Part shown: positions 16,180 to 24,703 of the stretch, piece by piece
Numbering within the stretch: the first letter of the stretch is position 1
How the letters are laid out: every line of letters starts with the position of its first letter
DNA from: an uncultured Oscillospiraceae bacterium
GTDB taxonomy: Bacteria > Bacillota > Clostridia > Oscillospirales > Oscillospiraceae
Direction of reading: 5' to 3'
Assembly (NCBI GenBank): GCA_947624985.1
Contig: CANQMO010000021.1
Coordinates: 1 to 46,770, forward strand
Length of the DNA stretch: 46,770 nt
Position numbers and translations under genes: made by a program
Notes under the pieces: generated by a model
Databases searched by the model: none
The model's input: the letters and a program-made list of their open reading frames with translations, nothing else
Told to the model about the DNA's origin: nothing

Positions 16180-16229
16180 AAAATAAGATCATCCCCCGGA
16201 CCGGCCGGTCCGGGGGATGATCTTATTTT
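16180..16229. terminator. Perfect 50-bp palindrome, bidirectional terminator
   Basis: Bases 16180-16204 and 16205-16229 are exact reverse complements, beginning AAAATAAGATCATCCCCCGG and ending with the T-rich complement. It separates the converging pepT and radical SAM genes and gives a T-rich 3' end on both strands. Confidence 0.95.
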
Positions 16230-16230
16230 C

Positions 16231-17109
16231 TCAGCACCGCTCGATCCAGTGCTGGTCGTCCGGCTCAAAGACGACCTTTTCATAGGCGGGCACGTCCATC
16301 ATGACGCCGGTCCAGTCGGAGTGGATGTCCCCGTTCTGCTTGATGATCACGTCATAGAGGATGTCGTAGGTGACCCCGTCAGGGCCGGTCTCGGTGATGG
16401 TGGAGTAGGGCAGGGTCTTGTGGTAGGTGATCTCCACGCCGTCATACTCGAAGTGATAACCGTTGCGCATGCGGCAGCCGTCCAGCCCCTTGTAGGTGAA
16501 ATACTTTTTCAGATCGCGGAGGATCCTGTCCCCCTCCTCCCGGTAGAGGTTTTCGGGGGTGGTGTCGGTGTAGTCGTAGCGGAACTGGATCGACACGCCC
16601 CGGCCCTTCCAGCGCTCTACGAAGGCGGGCAGGTCCTGATCGGGATAATTCTTCCACAGCACGCAGTTGACCCGGGCCGGCACAGGCAGCCGTCCGATGA
16701 GCTCGTCCGGGGACTCCTCCACATATTTCTGCATGTGGCGGGAGATGTTGACGCAGGTGATCTTGCCCCTGTTGCGGGTCAGAAAAGCCAGCACGTCCTC
16801 CTGGGTCTGGTCCGGGAATACGGGCAGGGTGGTGTTGATGAACACCCGGTGGGTGGTGGGGATGCAGTCGAGCATCACCTGGAGGCTCGGCAGATCCGCC
16901 ATAGGCTCGCCGCCGGTGAACACAAAATCGCACCGGGGGGTGATGGCGTCCATCCGCCGTATGCTGGTGCATATCTTCTCCAGGCTGAACCCGGTCGTGT
17001 CCGCGTATTCCTGTTTGTTGATACAGAACGGACAGTGGTTTTGGCAGTCGTAGGGAACGAATACGGTGACGGTCGCGCCGCCCTCTCTTGTCTTGTAGGG
17101 ATTGGCCAT
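16231..17109 (-). CDS. Radical SAM enzyme
   Basis: A 292-residue protein with the [4Fe-4S]/SAM motif Cys22-x3-Cys26-x2-Cys29 (DCQNHCPFC), FVFTGGEPMADLPSL as the GGE SAM-binding strand, and VNISRHMQKY and VNCVLW as later barrel strands. It is a single radical SAM domain without a SPASM or B12 extension, so its substrate cannot be named. ATG at 17109 has GAGGAA upstream, and TATAAT on the minus strand lies ~60 bp further up. It is divergent from sigG, which need not mean a functional link. Confidence 0.85.
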   Translation of the reverse strand: MANPYKTREGGATVTVFVPYDCQNHCPFCINKQEYADTTGFSLEKICTSIRRMDAITPRCDFVFTGGEPMADLPSLQVMLDCIPTTHRVFINTTLPVFPDQTQEDVLAFLTRNRGKITCVNISRHMQKYVEESPDELIGRLPVPARVNCVLWKNYPDQDLPAFVERWKGRGVSIQFRYDYTDTTPENLYREEGDRILRDLKKYFTYKGLDGCRMRNGYHFEYDGVEITYHKTLPYSTITETGPDGVTYDILYDVIIKQNGDIHSDWTGVMMDVPAYEKVVFEPDDQHWIERC

Positions 17110-17297
17110 GGGCGAAATTCCTCAAAATCTTACATTTTAATGATATACTCGCTATCCGGCGCAGTATTATAGCATACCTGCGGCAAAAAAGAAAGGGGTA
17201 CGCCGCATTTTTCGTCCGGCGGTCCGCTGTGAATCAAACTGGCCCCATCTGGCAAAACTATCTCTGCCTGACAAGACGAACGAGAGGGGATAGTCCA

Positions 17298-18077
17298 TTG
17301 CAATGCAAGGTGGAGATCTGCGGCGTAAACACTGCCAGGCTGAAGGTGCTGAAAAGCGACGAGACGAAACAGCTCCTTATCCGGGCCAAGGCCGGAGACA
17401 TGCAGGCCCGGGAGGAGCTCATCAGTGGCAATCTGCGGCTGGTGCTGAGCGTGATCCAGAAGTTTTCCGGCAGAGGCGAGAATGTGGACGACCTGTTCCA
17501 GGTGGGCTGCATAGGGCTTATCAAAGCCATCGACAACTTCGACATCACCCAGGACGTGAAATTTTCCACCTACGGCGTGCCGATGATCTCCGGGGAGATA
17601 CGCCGGTACCTGCGGGACAACAGCGCCCTGCGGGTGAGCCGGTCCCTGCGGGACACGGCTTACCGGGTCATGCAGGCCAAGGAGGCCTATATGAACGACA
17701 ACCAGCGGGAGCCCAGCGTGGAGGACGTGGCGAAAATGCTGGGCATAGAGCCGGGAGAGGTGGTCATGGCGATGGACGCCATATCCGACCCGGTGAGCCT
17801 GTTTGAGCCGGTCTATTCCGACGCGGGCGAGAGCATGTCGGTCATGGACCAGATCGGGGACAGCAGAAACACCGACGCCGCCTGGCTGGAGCGGATCGCC
17901 CTCACCGAGGCGGTGGACAAGCTGGCGGACCGGGAGAAGAAGATACTGTCCATGCGCTTTTTCGACGGGCGGACCCAAATGGAGGTGGCGGCTGCCATCG
18001 GTATCAGCCAGGCCCAGGTCTCCCGGCTGGAGAAGAACGCCGTGGGCCAGATCAAAAAGGCGCTGTTCCCCGCATAG
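17298..18077 (+). CDS. sigG: Sporulation sigma factor SigG (late forespore)
   Basis: A 259-residue sigma-70 factor matching SigG in length and sequence: the N-terminal KVEICGVNTARL tag, region 2 (GNLRLVLSVIQKFSGRGENV, then DDLFQVGCIGLIKAIDNFD), region 3 (YLRDNSALRVSRSLRDTAYR) and region 4 ending GISQAQVSRLEK. It directs late forespore genes such as the SASP at 27101. I chose TTG 17298 as start: it gives the conserved M-x-x-KVEICGVN N-terminus and has GAGAGGGG upstream; the long frame from 17088 covers the promoter region. It lies alone rather than after a spoIIGA-sigE pair. Confidence 0.95.
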   Translation: MQCKVEICGVNTARLKVLKSDETKQLLIRAKAGDMQAREELISGNLRLVLSVIQKFSGRGENVDDLFQVGCIGLIKAIDNFDITQDVKFSTYGVPMISGEIRRYLRDNSALRVSRSLRDTAYRVMQAKEAYMNDNQREPSVEDVAKMLGIEPGEVVMAMDAISDPVSLFEPVYSDAGESMSVMDQIGDSRNTDAAWLERIALTEAVDKLADREKKILSMRFFDGRTQMEVAAAIGISQAQVSRLEKNAVGQIKKALFPA

Positions 18078-18082
18078 CAGGA

Positions 18083-18105
18083 GAGGCCGTGGACGGCCTC
18101 TTTTT
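18083..18105 (+). terminator. Terminator of sigG
   Basis: GAGGCCG/CGGCCTC stem with TGGA loop, then TTTTT, immediately after the stop codon. Confidence 0.9.
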
Positions 18106-18129
18106 ATATTTATATAATATAGTTAACAT

Positions 18130-18172
18130 AAAAAAGAAATCCGCCATTTCTGCCGGGCCGCCGCTCTCTTAC
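18130..18172. repeat. Left copy of a 43-bp direct repeat flanking the CRISPR-Cas locus
   Basis: Matches 27050-27092 without gaps at 39 of 43 positions, including CCGCCATTTCTGCCGGGCCG. It lies at the distal end of the CRISPR transcript. The copy may act as a terminator, as the right copy seems to. Confidence 0.8.
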
Positions 18173-18190
18173 TGACGAAGATGTTGGGTC

Positions 18191-19161
18191 ATTTCGATGT
18201 CTCCGCCCTTACGGGCGGAGACCCGCGACAATGGCGGCGAAGCCGAGGTAGAGCTGATTTCAATCCGCTCCGCCCGTGAGGGTGGAGACCGGTGGTCCAG
18301 GGCGGGAGTTTTGAAAACTGCATATTTCAATCCGCTCCGCCCGTGAGGGCGGAGACTCGGCACCTTCAAGGCCAGGATCGCCGACCACTGATTTCAATCC
18401 GCTCCGCCCGTGAGGGCGGAGACCCAGGGCACCAATCTTCGGCCTATCCCGTCGATATTTCAATTCGCTCCGCCCGTGAGGGCGGAGACAAAATCCGCCT
18501 TTTCGGCGCTGACCGCCGTGATATTTCAATCCGCTCCGCCCGTGAGGGCGGAGACACGAGTGGGCGGCGCTGGCCCGGCAGAGCTACAAATTTCAATCCG
18601 CTCCGCCCGTGAGGGCGGAGACGCCGATCTATATCAACGGCCAGTACACCAGACGAATTTCAATCCGCTCCGCCCGTGAGGGCGGAGACGGCCCGGGAAA
18701 GTGCCGAAACGGCCCGGGCCGCCGCGATTTCAATCCGCTCCGCCCGTGAGGGCGGAGACCGGCATACACAGGCTTTTTATCAGATGAAAGCAATTTCAAT
18801 CCGCTCCGCCCGTGAGGGCGGAGACGTCATAGGACAGGCCGGGCGGGTAATAGGCTGAGAATTTCAATCCGCTCCGCCCGTGAGGGCGGAGACGTGACAT
18901 TTTCGTGCAGCGCTCCGGCGGCTACGAATTTCAATCCGCTCCGCCCGTGAGGGCGGAGACCTGCACGGATCAGGTGTACCCCTACATGGTCCAATTTCAA
19001 TCCGCTCCGCCCGTGAGGGCGGAGACCGGAGCGGGAGAGCGTTGCGGCAGAGTACCATGTGATTTCAATCCGCTCCGCCCGTGAGGGCGGAGACCCCGAA
19101 GTTAAACGGCTATACATGGGCCGAATTTATTTCAATCCGCTCCGCCCGTGAGGGCGGAGAC
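18191..19161 (-). CRISPR. Type I-C CRISPR array, 15 repeats and 14 spacers
   Basis: Repeats of 33 bp start at 18257, 18324, 18391, 18457, 18523, 18590, 18657, 18727, 18793, 18861, 18928, 18994, 19062 and 19129, plus a degenerate 32-bp repeat at 18191. Spacers are 33-35 bp, with one of 37 (18690-18726). Read on the cas (minus) strand, each repeat has an 8-bp stem (CTCCGCCC/GGGCGGAG) and ends ATTGAAAT, the usual type I-C 5' handle. Variants: a C-to-T in the stem at 18257 and one T in the 18457 repeat. The degenerate end repeat lies farthest from the leader, as expected for the oldest end. Confidence 0.98.
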
Positions 19162-19323
19162 ATCAAACATGCACAGATCATCTCCGGCATGTTTATCAAA
19201 GTTGGGTAATTATTTCAACTTTACAGGTCAGACACAGGGCGCGCAGCCGTAAAATCGTGCTGAAAACAGCCATTTTTCCGGTGCGAAGGACTTGCAGAGA
19301 ACATGAGCGCTTACTGTTCGCAC
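19162..19323 (-). promoter_or_regulatory. CRISPR leader between cas2 and the array
   Basis: The gap between the cas2 stop and the first, leader-side repeat. On the minus strand it starts with GAGTGCGAAC and later has CTTCGCACCGG, an inverted pair that I recall from other type I-C leaders, and then AT-rich sequence. It should hold the array promoter and the adaptation signals. A short GTTGAAATAA block inside it resembles the repeat end but is at the wrong distance to be a repeat. Confidence 0.75.
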
Positions 19324-19614
19324 TCAGACTATCAACACCCCGTCCGGGTCGTATCCCGGTTTGGCACCCACATGCTCCACCCGCTTTTGATATTTGTTGC
19401 CCAAGTTATAAAACCGGAGGCTGTCAGTTTCCGGGTCGATGATGTCCCGCAGCTTTGCCTTTACAAACTGGGCCGTGGCGGCGTCCATATCGCATTCAAA
19501 CACGGAATTTTGTACCCGCTGGCCATAATCTACACAAAGCTTGGCGACCCGACGGAGACGTTTGCGCCCGGCAGCGCTGGTCGTGTCCACATCATAGGTG
19601 ATAAGTATGAGCAT
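19324..19614 (-). CDS. cas2: CRISPR adaptation endonuclease Cas2
   Basis: A 96-residue ferredoxin-fold protein with the conserved Asp8 in LILITYDVDT and the RVQNSVFECDMD strand. It dimerises and bridges Cas1 dimers during spacer capture. It is the last cas gene, 9 bp after cas1 and next to the leader, as in standard type I-C loci. Confidence 0.97.
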   Translation of the reverse strand: MLILITYDVDTTSAAGRKRLRRVAKLCVDYGQRVQNSVFECDMDAATAQFVKAKLRDIIDPETDSLRFYNLGNKYQKRVEHVGAKPGYDPDGVLIV

Positions 19615-19623
19615 ATGTATACT

Positions 19624-20655
19624 TCACTTCCAGAAAAAGGGAGGATAACCGTCCAAGTCTCCTCGCAGAAAGCGTGCCAGCAGCAGAGCCTGGATATGGG
19701 GTACAAGGCCCCAGGGAAGCTTTTCCCGCAGATAGGGGTGCGTCAGTTCCTCCCGCTTTCGCTCCTGCCATGCCGTCAGTACGGTCTTACGGCCGCCGTC
19801 ATTCAGAAACACAGCACCGCTGGGCTGGTATTGGAAGTCTTTCAAGCCGAGCTTCCGGCTGTTTATCAATGTCAGAGCCAGCCGGTCGGCCAGGACTGGC
19901 CGCAGCTCCTCCATCAGATCCAAAGCAAGAGAGCTGCGCCCGGGTCTGTCCCGATGGAGAACACCTGCCTGGCTATCCAGACCTACACCTTCTAACGCAG
20001 CGGCACAGTCATTGGCCAGAAGTGTGTATAAGAAGGACAGCAGCGCATTCATGGGATCGAGGGGAGGCCGGCGGTTACGTCCGTTGAAGGAAAATATGTC
20101 TTTGTTTTGCAGTATCAGCTGCCCGGCCACATTAAAATAACAGGCGGCGCCCTTCCCCTCCAGCCCCCGGAGGGTCTCCAACGAACTACAGGCGGCGACT
20201 TCTGGCAGCAACTGTCTGATTTGCTCCGATGCCTCCTTCAGCGCCGCCACATCTACCCGCATGGGGTGATCCCGCGTCGCCCGTTCCAGAACCCAACGGC
20301 AGTTATAGAGCTTGCCAAGGATGAGATCGCGGGCCAGAGCACAACTGGCTGTGACATCATCTGCCAGACGATACTGGGCCCGCCGCAGAAGGATGTTCCC
20401 GCCGCAGGGACCACTCACCCGGGCCAGAAATCGACCGTGGGGCGTGAAAAAAGCCAGGTTTTTCCCGTCATGCACACATTTGCCCATGAGTGCCGGGGAG
20501 GCGCCCTTGTAGCTGAAGCACAGAATAGATTCCAGTGTATGCAGCGGATACCGCCCTGCCATCTCGCTGCCCCGCAGAAGGACCACATTCTCGCCTTCCA
20601 GCGAGAGATACACATCCTCGCTGAGGACAAAGAGGGTATTTATCAGTTTTCTCAT
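19624..20655 (-). CDS. cas1: CRISPR integrase Cas1 (type I-C)
   Basis: A 343-residue Cas1, normal type I-C length. The metal-binding residues can be seen in order: Glu in AALEGVGLD, His in GVLHRDRPGR and acidic residues in LDLMEELRP. The N-terminal beta domain begins LINTLFVLSEDVYLSLEGEN. It inserts new spacers with Cas2, and Cas4 helps select and trim them. Its ATG overlaps the cas4 stop (ATGA). Confidence 0.98.
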   Translation of the reverse strand: MRKLINTLFVLSEDVYLSLEGENVVLLRGSEMAGRYPLHTLESILCFSYKGASPALMGKCVHDGKNLAFFTPHGRFLARVSGPCGGNILLRRAQYRLADDVTASCALARDLILGKLYNCRWVLERATRDHPMRVDVAALKEASEQIRQLLPEVAACSSLETLRGLEGKGAACYFNVAGQLILQNKDIFSFNGRNRRPPLDPMNALLSFLYTLLANDCAAALEGVGLDSQAGVLHRDRPGRSSLALDLMEELRPVLADRLALTLINSRKLGLKDFQYQPSGAVFLNDGGRKTVLTAWQERKREELTHPYLREKLPWGLVPHIQALLLARFLRGDLDGYPPFFWK

Positions 20656-21320
20656 AAACCCTCCTCACTGTAGATATGCCTGTGAAGGTATGTGGCGGCA
20701 GAGAGCGATCTCGTCATTGCGGGCAGACAGACCTCCTTGAGCGAACAGGCGGCACAGCCTTTTCGGTGCTTGACTCTCGGCGTATGGCCCCGGCGGGCGT
20801 AATCGTGCATTTCCCTGCACATGGTCTCCACCTGGGCGCGCAACTCCGGCGTGAACGGGACCGGCTCACGCCGGCGTGTTTCACCGTAGTATAGCGCGCC
20901 CTCCGGCACCTGGCAGCAGAGCATCTCCTCCAGGCACATAGCTTGAGCGCACAGCTGCAGCTGGTCCGCATCGCCGTTCTTTGGTGCGCCGCGCTTGTAC
21001 TCTACCGGGAACGGCTGCCACAGGCCGGGCTCTCCCTGCAGAGGGACGCCGGCACTGTCTGCGTGGAATTCAACCACGTCGCACTTGCCGCTCAGGCCCA
21101 GCCGCTGGGAAAAAACAGACAGGCCCCGGACCGTAAGCACATTGCCACGACGCTCCCGCAGTCCATCTTCATGGGCACGGCTGTGTAGCAATTCGCCCTC
21201 CGCTGTGCGCAGGTTTTCCTCCCACTGGCCCTCCAGATGTATGAGTGCCCATTGACGGCGGCAGAAGGCAAAATGCTGTATGCCGGACAGCGGGAGCGTT
21301 CTGTCCCGCAGGTCCGTCAT
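20652..21320 (-). CDS. cas4: Cas4 exonuclease for PAM selection and spacer trimming
   Basis: A 222-residue RecB-like nuclease. The first cluster Cys is in HFAFCRRQWAL and the other three in GCAACSLKEVC near the C-terminus, giving the 4-Cys iron-sulfur site. The nuclease core includes GKCDVVEFH and PVEYKRGAPKNGDADQLQLCAQ (the E-x-K and Q motifs). It overlaps cas7c and cas1 by 4 bp on each side, so it belongs to the adaptation module. Confidence 0.96.
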   Translation of the reverse strand: MTDLRDRTLPLSGIQHFAFCRRQWALIHLEGQWEENLRTAEGELLHSRAHEDGLRERRGNVLTVRGLSVFSQRLGLSGKCDVVEFHADSAGVPLQGEPGLWQPFPVEYKRGAPKNGDADQLQLCAQAMCLEEMLCCQVPEGALYYGETRRREPVPFTPELRAQVETMCREMHDYARRGHTPRVKHRKGCAACSLKEVCLPAMTRSLSAATYLHRHIYSEEGL

Positions 21321-22243
21321 CCCATCCGCGTGCAGGTCACCCCTGCCGGCAGGCTGGCCTCATCCACGGTCACCGTGTAGTCGCTGTAGGCGCGGGGCGT
21401 GGTGACGTCGGGCCTTTTCTCTGCCTTTACCAGATCGAAGAGCTTGTAGGCAGGGGCGTTGCCCAGCGCGCTTTCGTGCTTGAAAACGATCAACTCCCGG
21501 ACGGCCATCTTGCCGCGGGCGGCGCTGCGATCGTGCTCGAACATATTGAGGATGGCGTCCCACAGCAGTTCCAGGTCCTCCTCGGAAAAGCCGGTAGTCT
21601 TTTGCGCCAGATTGGCGGAGATATACCCCTCGGCCCGGTACAGGCCGTAGGGCACGATGTACTTCCGGCCCATTTCGGTCCCCTTGTTCTCCGCGTCGGC
21701 CTCAGTGGAGATGGCCACGCGGGTGATGGTGACCTCCTGGGGCAGGATGGGGTCAACGCTGTGGGCGAAGCCAAGCTGTACCGGGCCGCGGATCTGGCCG
21801 CAGTTGAGCGCGCCTTTCACAAAGGTGGTCATAACAGCGCCAAAGGTACGGATGTCAAAGAAATTACCGCACATGAAGTCTCTGATCTTCTTATCCAGAT
21901 CCTTATCCTTCTTTTTGGCCTCCTTCAGGACCTTATCCGCGTCCTTGCTGTCTTTGACAGACAGGCCCACATAGGCGCAGGCCTCGGCGTCGCTGCGGTT
22001 CAGAGGTACACCGTCTTTGATATAAATGCGATAACCGGGGCATTGCTCGCCCTTCACCGTCTCCACATAATTGCGGATCTTCCGCTTGAGGCACACGTCT
22101 GTGACGAGTCCGCAGCCGGTCTCCGGGTCGGTGCGGGGCATATTGCCTGCGTCCGGATCGCCGTTCGGATTGCCGTTTTCCACGTCGAACAGGATGACGA
22201 ATTCATAGCGATTGCTGATAGGGTCCATTTTGATCGGTTCCAT
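21317..22243 (-). CDS. cas7c: Cascade backbone protein Cas7 (Csd2, type I-C)
   Basis: A 308-residue RAMP protein. YEFVILFDVENGNPNGDPDAG is typical of Csd2, and the GLVTDVCLKRKIRNYVE block follows. It coats the crRNA in several copies. The ATG at 22243 has AGGAGG 8 bp upstream and lies 1 bp after the cas8c stop, so I reject the longer frame that starts inside cas8c; a second ATG five codons later is possible. Confidence 0.96.
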   Translation of the reverse strand: MEPIKMDPISNRYEFVILFDVENGNPNGDPDAGNMPRTDPETGCGLVTDVCLKRKIRNYVETVKGEQCPGYRIYIKDGVPLNRSDAEACAYVGLSVKDSKDADKVLKEAKKKDKDLDKKIRDFMCGNFFDIRTFGAVMTTFVKGALNCGQIRGPVQLGFAHSVDPILPQEVTITRVAISTEADAENKGTEMGRKYIVPYGLYRAEGYISANLAQKTTGFSEEDLELLWDAILNMFEHDRSAARGKMAVRELIVFKHESALGNAPAYKLFDLVKAEKRPDVTTPRAYSDYTVTVDEASLPAGVTCTRMG

Positions 22244-22244
22244 A

Positions 22245-23960
22245 TTAGGTATCCTCCTTTTTCGTAAAACGGTTTTGTCTTTGATGATAATAGCCCAGGT
22301 CAAAGGCCCCCTGCTGGGGCAGGGTCAGATGGTCGGGATACTGCTCGCCCAGCACCGCCTTGAGTTGTCCGATCTGCTTTTCGTAGAAATTGCGCTGTTT
22401 GACCGGCAGCTTGCGCAGATGTTTCAGGCTGAGCTTGCCAAGCAGCGGGAAGATGACGGCGGGCGTGGCGGACGCGGCGTTGAAATACTTATCCTTGATG
22501 GTAGCATTGATACCGGGATTGGCGGCCTCCTGTACGGCCTCATAGATGTAGAACAGCCGCCCAAGAGTGTAGGGAACGTTAGTGCTCGCTTCGTTCAGAC
22601 TCACTTGCAGGACCTCCTTTGGACAGTCTTTGTTTTGATTTTTCAGGTAATAGGCTTTCAGGATCGCGGCTTTCTGCCGGTTTATATCCCGGTCGGCGCG
22701 GATGCGTATCGTGACCGCCTCCAGCAAAGCCGCGGGATAGGGCGTACCGGAAAAGATGGACCGGGCCACGGCTCCCGCCAGCACGGGGCTGACCTGCTTG
22801 GCCCTGCCGGTCTGGCGCAGCAGATCCCACAGGGGCACAAGCTTGTCCTCAGCGTGGTCGTACCCTACGATACGCATACGCTCATGGTGGTCCCGAACGT
22901 TTTTCATCATCGCGCCAAAGGTGTTTTGCAGGAAGAAACGCACGCTCAGCCGCGCCGCATTGGGCGCCAGTCCCAGCACATAAAACGGCCGCGCGGGGTC
23001 CAGAGGCAGATCCACACAGGGCCTCATATCCGCCAGGCTCCGCAATGCTGCCTGCAATCCGGCGTCCGTCAGCCCCGCTGGCGGTGTGGCACCGAACAGG
23101 ACCGCCGCGCTGAAAGCCTGATAGGCTGGGTCGGCGCCCCTGGCCCAACAGACGACGGTGGCGTCACCGATGGTCTGGACGCTGTTTCTGTCCGCCAAAA
23201 GATAATTGAGCGCGCTGGTATAGGCAAAAGCGGCATACCGGCTCACCGGCGCGTTCAGGCTCTGTTCCTGGCCATAGGAACAGAATGCCGGAGCGTTGAA
23301 GGAAACCAGCGCTGCGCCGGAGGACTGCGCGCCCCGCACGCCCTGGACAGATGGATGGATCGAAGCCACAGGACCCTCGATACCCGTGACCAGGCATTGC
23401 ATGACGGCGCCCTCTTCCTTGTCGTAGTACGCCTGCCAGGCGGCCCGGATGGCGGGGTCATCCTGGGGGAACGCATTGTCTATGCGAAATACCAGATTGG
23501 CGCCGCCCAACAGGGCCTCCATATACCTGGCCAGCCGGGGGTCGTCTGCCGCCGGCGGCTCCCAGTGGTCGAAGTAGGCCAGGATAGCTCTGGCTGCCGG
23601 GGTGTCTACGCCGTCAAGTACACAATGGTGCAGCTGACGGCATGCCTCAAAGCATTTTTTGCTCCGCTCCGGCTTTCCCTTGTCGTCGATGCCCAGCAGA
23701 TAACCGGAATTATCCCACAAAAAATTGGGGGCGATGTTCGACGCCCGTTTCACAGCGGCCGGAAGCTCCATGTCCCGGGGGCCGAGGACCGTTTTCTCCC
23801 CGCTCTGGCGCTCCTCCTGAAGGGAAACCACCTCCGTGAGATGTCCTTCCCGGTCAATGCACAGAGCGTAACTGATCTTGGCCGGACCCCAACCGGGAGG
23901 GGCTACCTTTCCTTGGGCGGCCAGGTCTTCATACAGTTGTACCAATGCCTGTAATATCAT
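22245..23960 (-). CDS. cas8c: Cascade large subunit Cas8c (Csd1)
   Basis: A 571-residue protein with the Csd1 N-terminus (MILQALVQLYEDLA...) and conserved NFLWDNSGYLLGID block. It recognises the PAM and recruits Cas3. In type I-C the 3' part of this gene often also yields the small subunit Cas11c from an internal start; several in-frame Met codons exist in the last third but none has a clear ribosome site that I can single out. It overlaps cas5c by 4 bp. Confidence 0.96.
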   Translation of the reverse strand: MILQALVQLYEDLAAQGKVAPPGWGPAKISYALCIDREGHLTEVVSLQEERQSGEKTVLGPRDMELPAAVKRASNIAPNFLWDNSGYLLGIDDKGKPERSKKCFEACRQLHHCVLDGVDTPAARAILAYFDHWEPPAADDPRLARYMEALLGGANLVFRIDNAFPQDDPAIRAAWQAYYDKEEGAVMQCLVTGIEGPVASIHPSVQGVRGAQSSGAALVSFNAPAFCSYGQEQSLNAPVSRYAAFAYTSALNYLLADRNSVQTIGDATVVCWARGADPAYQAFSAAVLFGATPPAGLTDAGLQAALRSLADMRPCVDLPLDPARPFYVLGLAPNAARLSVRFFLQNTFGAMMKNVRDHHERMRIVGYDHAEDKLVPLWDLLRQTGRAKQVSPVLAGAVARSIFSGTPYPAALLEAVTIRIRADRDINRQKAAILKAYYLKNQNKDCPKEVLQVSLNEASTNVPYTLGRLFYIYEAVQEAANPGINATIKDKYFNAASATPAVIFPLLGKLSLKHLRKLPVKQRNFYEKQIGQLKAVLGEQYPDHLTLPQQGAFDLGYYHQRQNRFTKKEDT

Positions 23961-24619
23961 CCGACCACCTCCCGGTCAGTCATTAAAGGCACCTCCATCA
24001 CACCGTCCCGCAGGTACGCCCGGAAAAACCGGGGTCTGATATCGGCGGGGTCGGAATAGTCCATGTCCAGCAGCATCCACCCCAGATCCCGCTCTCCCTT
24101 CAGTTCCTCCGGGCAGGGCGGTATACTGCTGCATGGAGCAAAGTGCGCCGGGAACTCACGAACTCCGAAGCAGGGCTGATGATAGCACTCGCCCCGCTCC
24201 AACCGCCGCCGCATGATGTCCTGAAATTTGCCGGAGTTGTCCTCCGGCGAAGCCCGGTCTGTTATAACAAAATGCGCCTCAATCACATAGCGCACGTTGC
24301 GCAGCACCATGGCCGCCCGCTGCTGGATACTCTCCGGTGTGGCAAGGTACAGCTCTCCGGCCCCCCGTTCCATCACAGCCCTGGCATTTCGGGCGCTGAC
24401 CACATCTTTGACCTCGTTGCGCCGGATATTGGTGAAACGGACGGGACTGCACACGTGAATGCGGTCGATGACCCAGCGGAGCCCGGGATGCCAATATATC
24501 GCCTCAATGAGCCCCCGGGCAGCGGACGGCGTCATCACGTCGTAGCTTACCCTCTCGACCTTCATTTCCGGTCTTGTAAAGCAGGCATAATCGCCCCACA
24601 CCTCTACGCAAATGGGCAT
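23957..24619 (-). CDS. cas5c: Cas5c, pre-crRNA endonuclease and Cascade subunit
   Basis: A 220-residue RAMP protein. In type I-C it replaces Cas6: it cuts the repeat hairpin and stays on the 5' handle. The start MPICVEVWGDYACFTRPEMKVERVSYDVMTPSAARGLIEAIYWHP is characteristic (given here only as its opening; key blocks are VWGDYACFTRPE and PSAARGLIEAI). Its ATG at 24619 lies 84 bp after the cas3 stop. It overlaps cas8c by 4 bp. Confidence 0.96.
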   Translation of the reverse strand: MPICVEVWGDYACFTRPEMKVERVSYDVMTPSAARGLIEAIYWHPGLRWVIDRIHVCSPVRFTNIRRNEVKDVVSARNARAVMERGAGELYLATPESIQQRAAMVLRNVRYVIEAHFVITDRASPEDNSGKFQDIMRRRLERGECYHQPCFGVREFPAHFAPCSSIPPCPEELKGERDLGWMLLDMDYSDPADIRPRFFRAYLRDGVMEVPLMTDREVVG

Positions 24620-24703
24620 AAGCGTTCACTCCTTTCTCTTTTTGGATGTCATGATCGTGTGTGAAAGAATAATATCGTCCCTCCTGTCCGATAAAATGTA
24701 CAG

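Noticed and set aside
18260-19117. Short open frames across the CRISPR array with repeated SPPSRAERIEI or ISIRSAREGGD units.
   Set aside because: These are translations of the CRISPR repeats, not proteins.
19162-19195. A 34-bp stretch after the first repeat that has spacer length.
   Set aside because: No repeat follows at the right distance and it is on the leader side. It is treated as leader.
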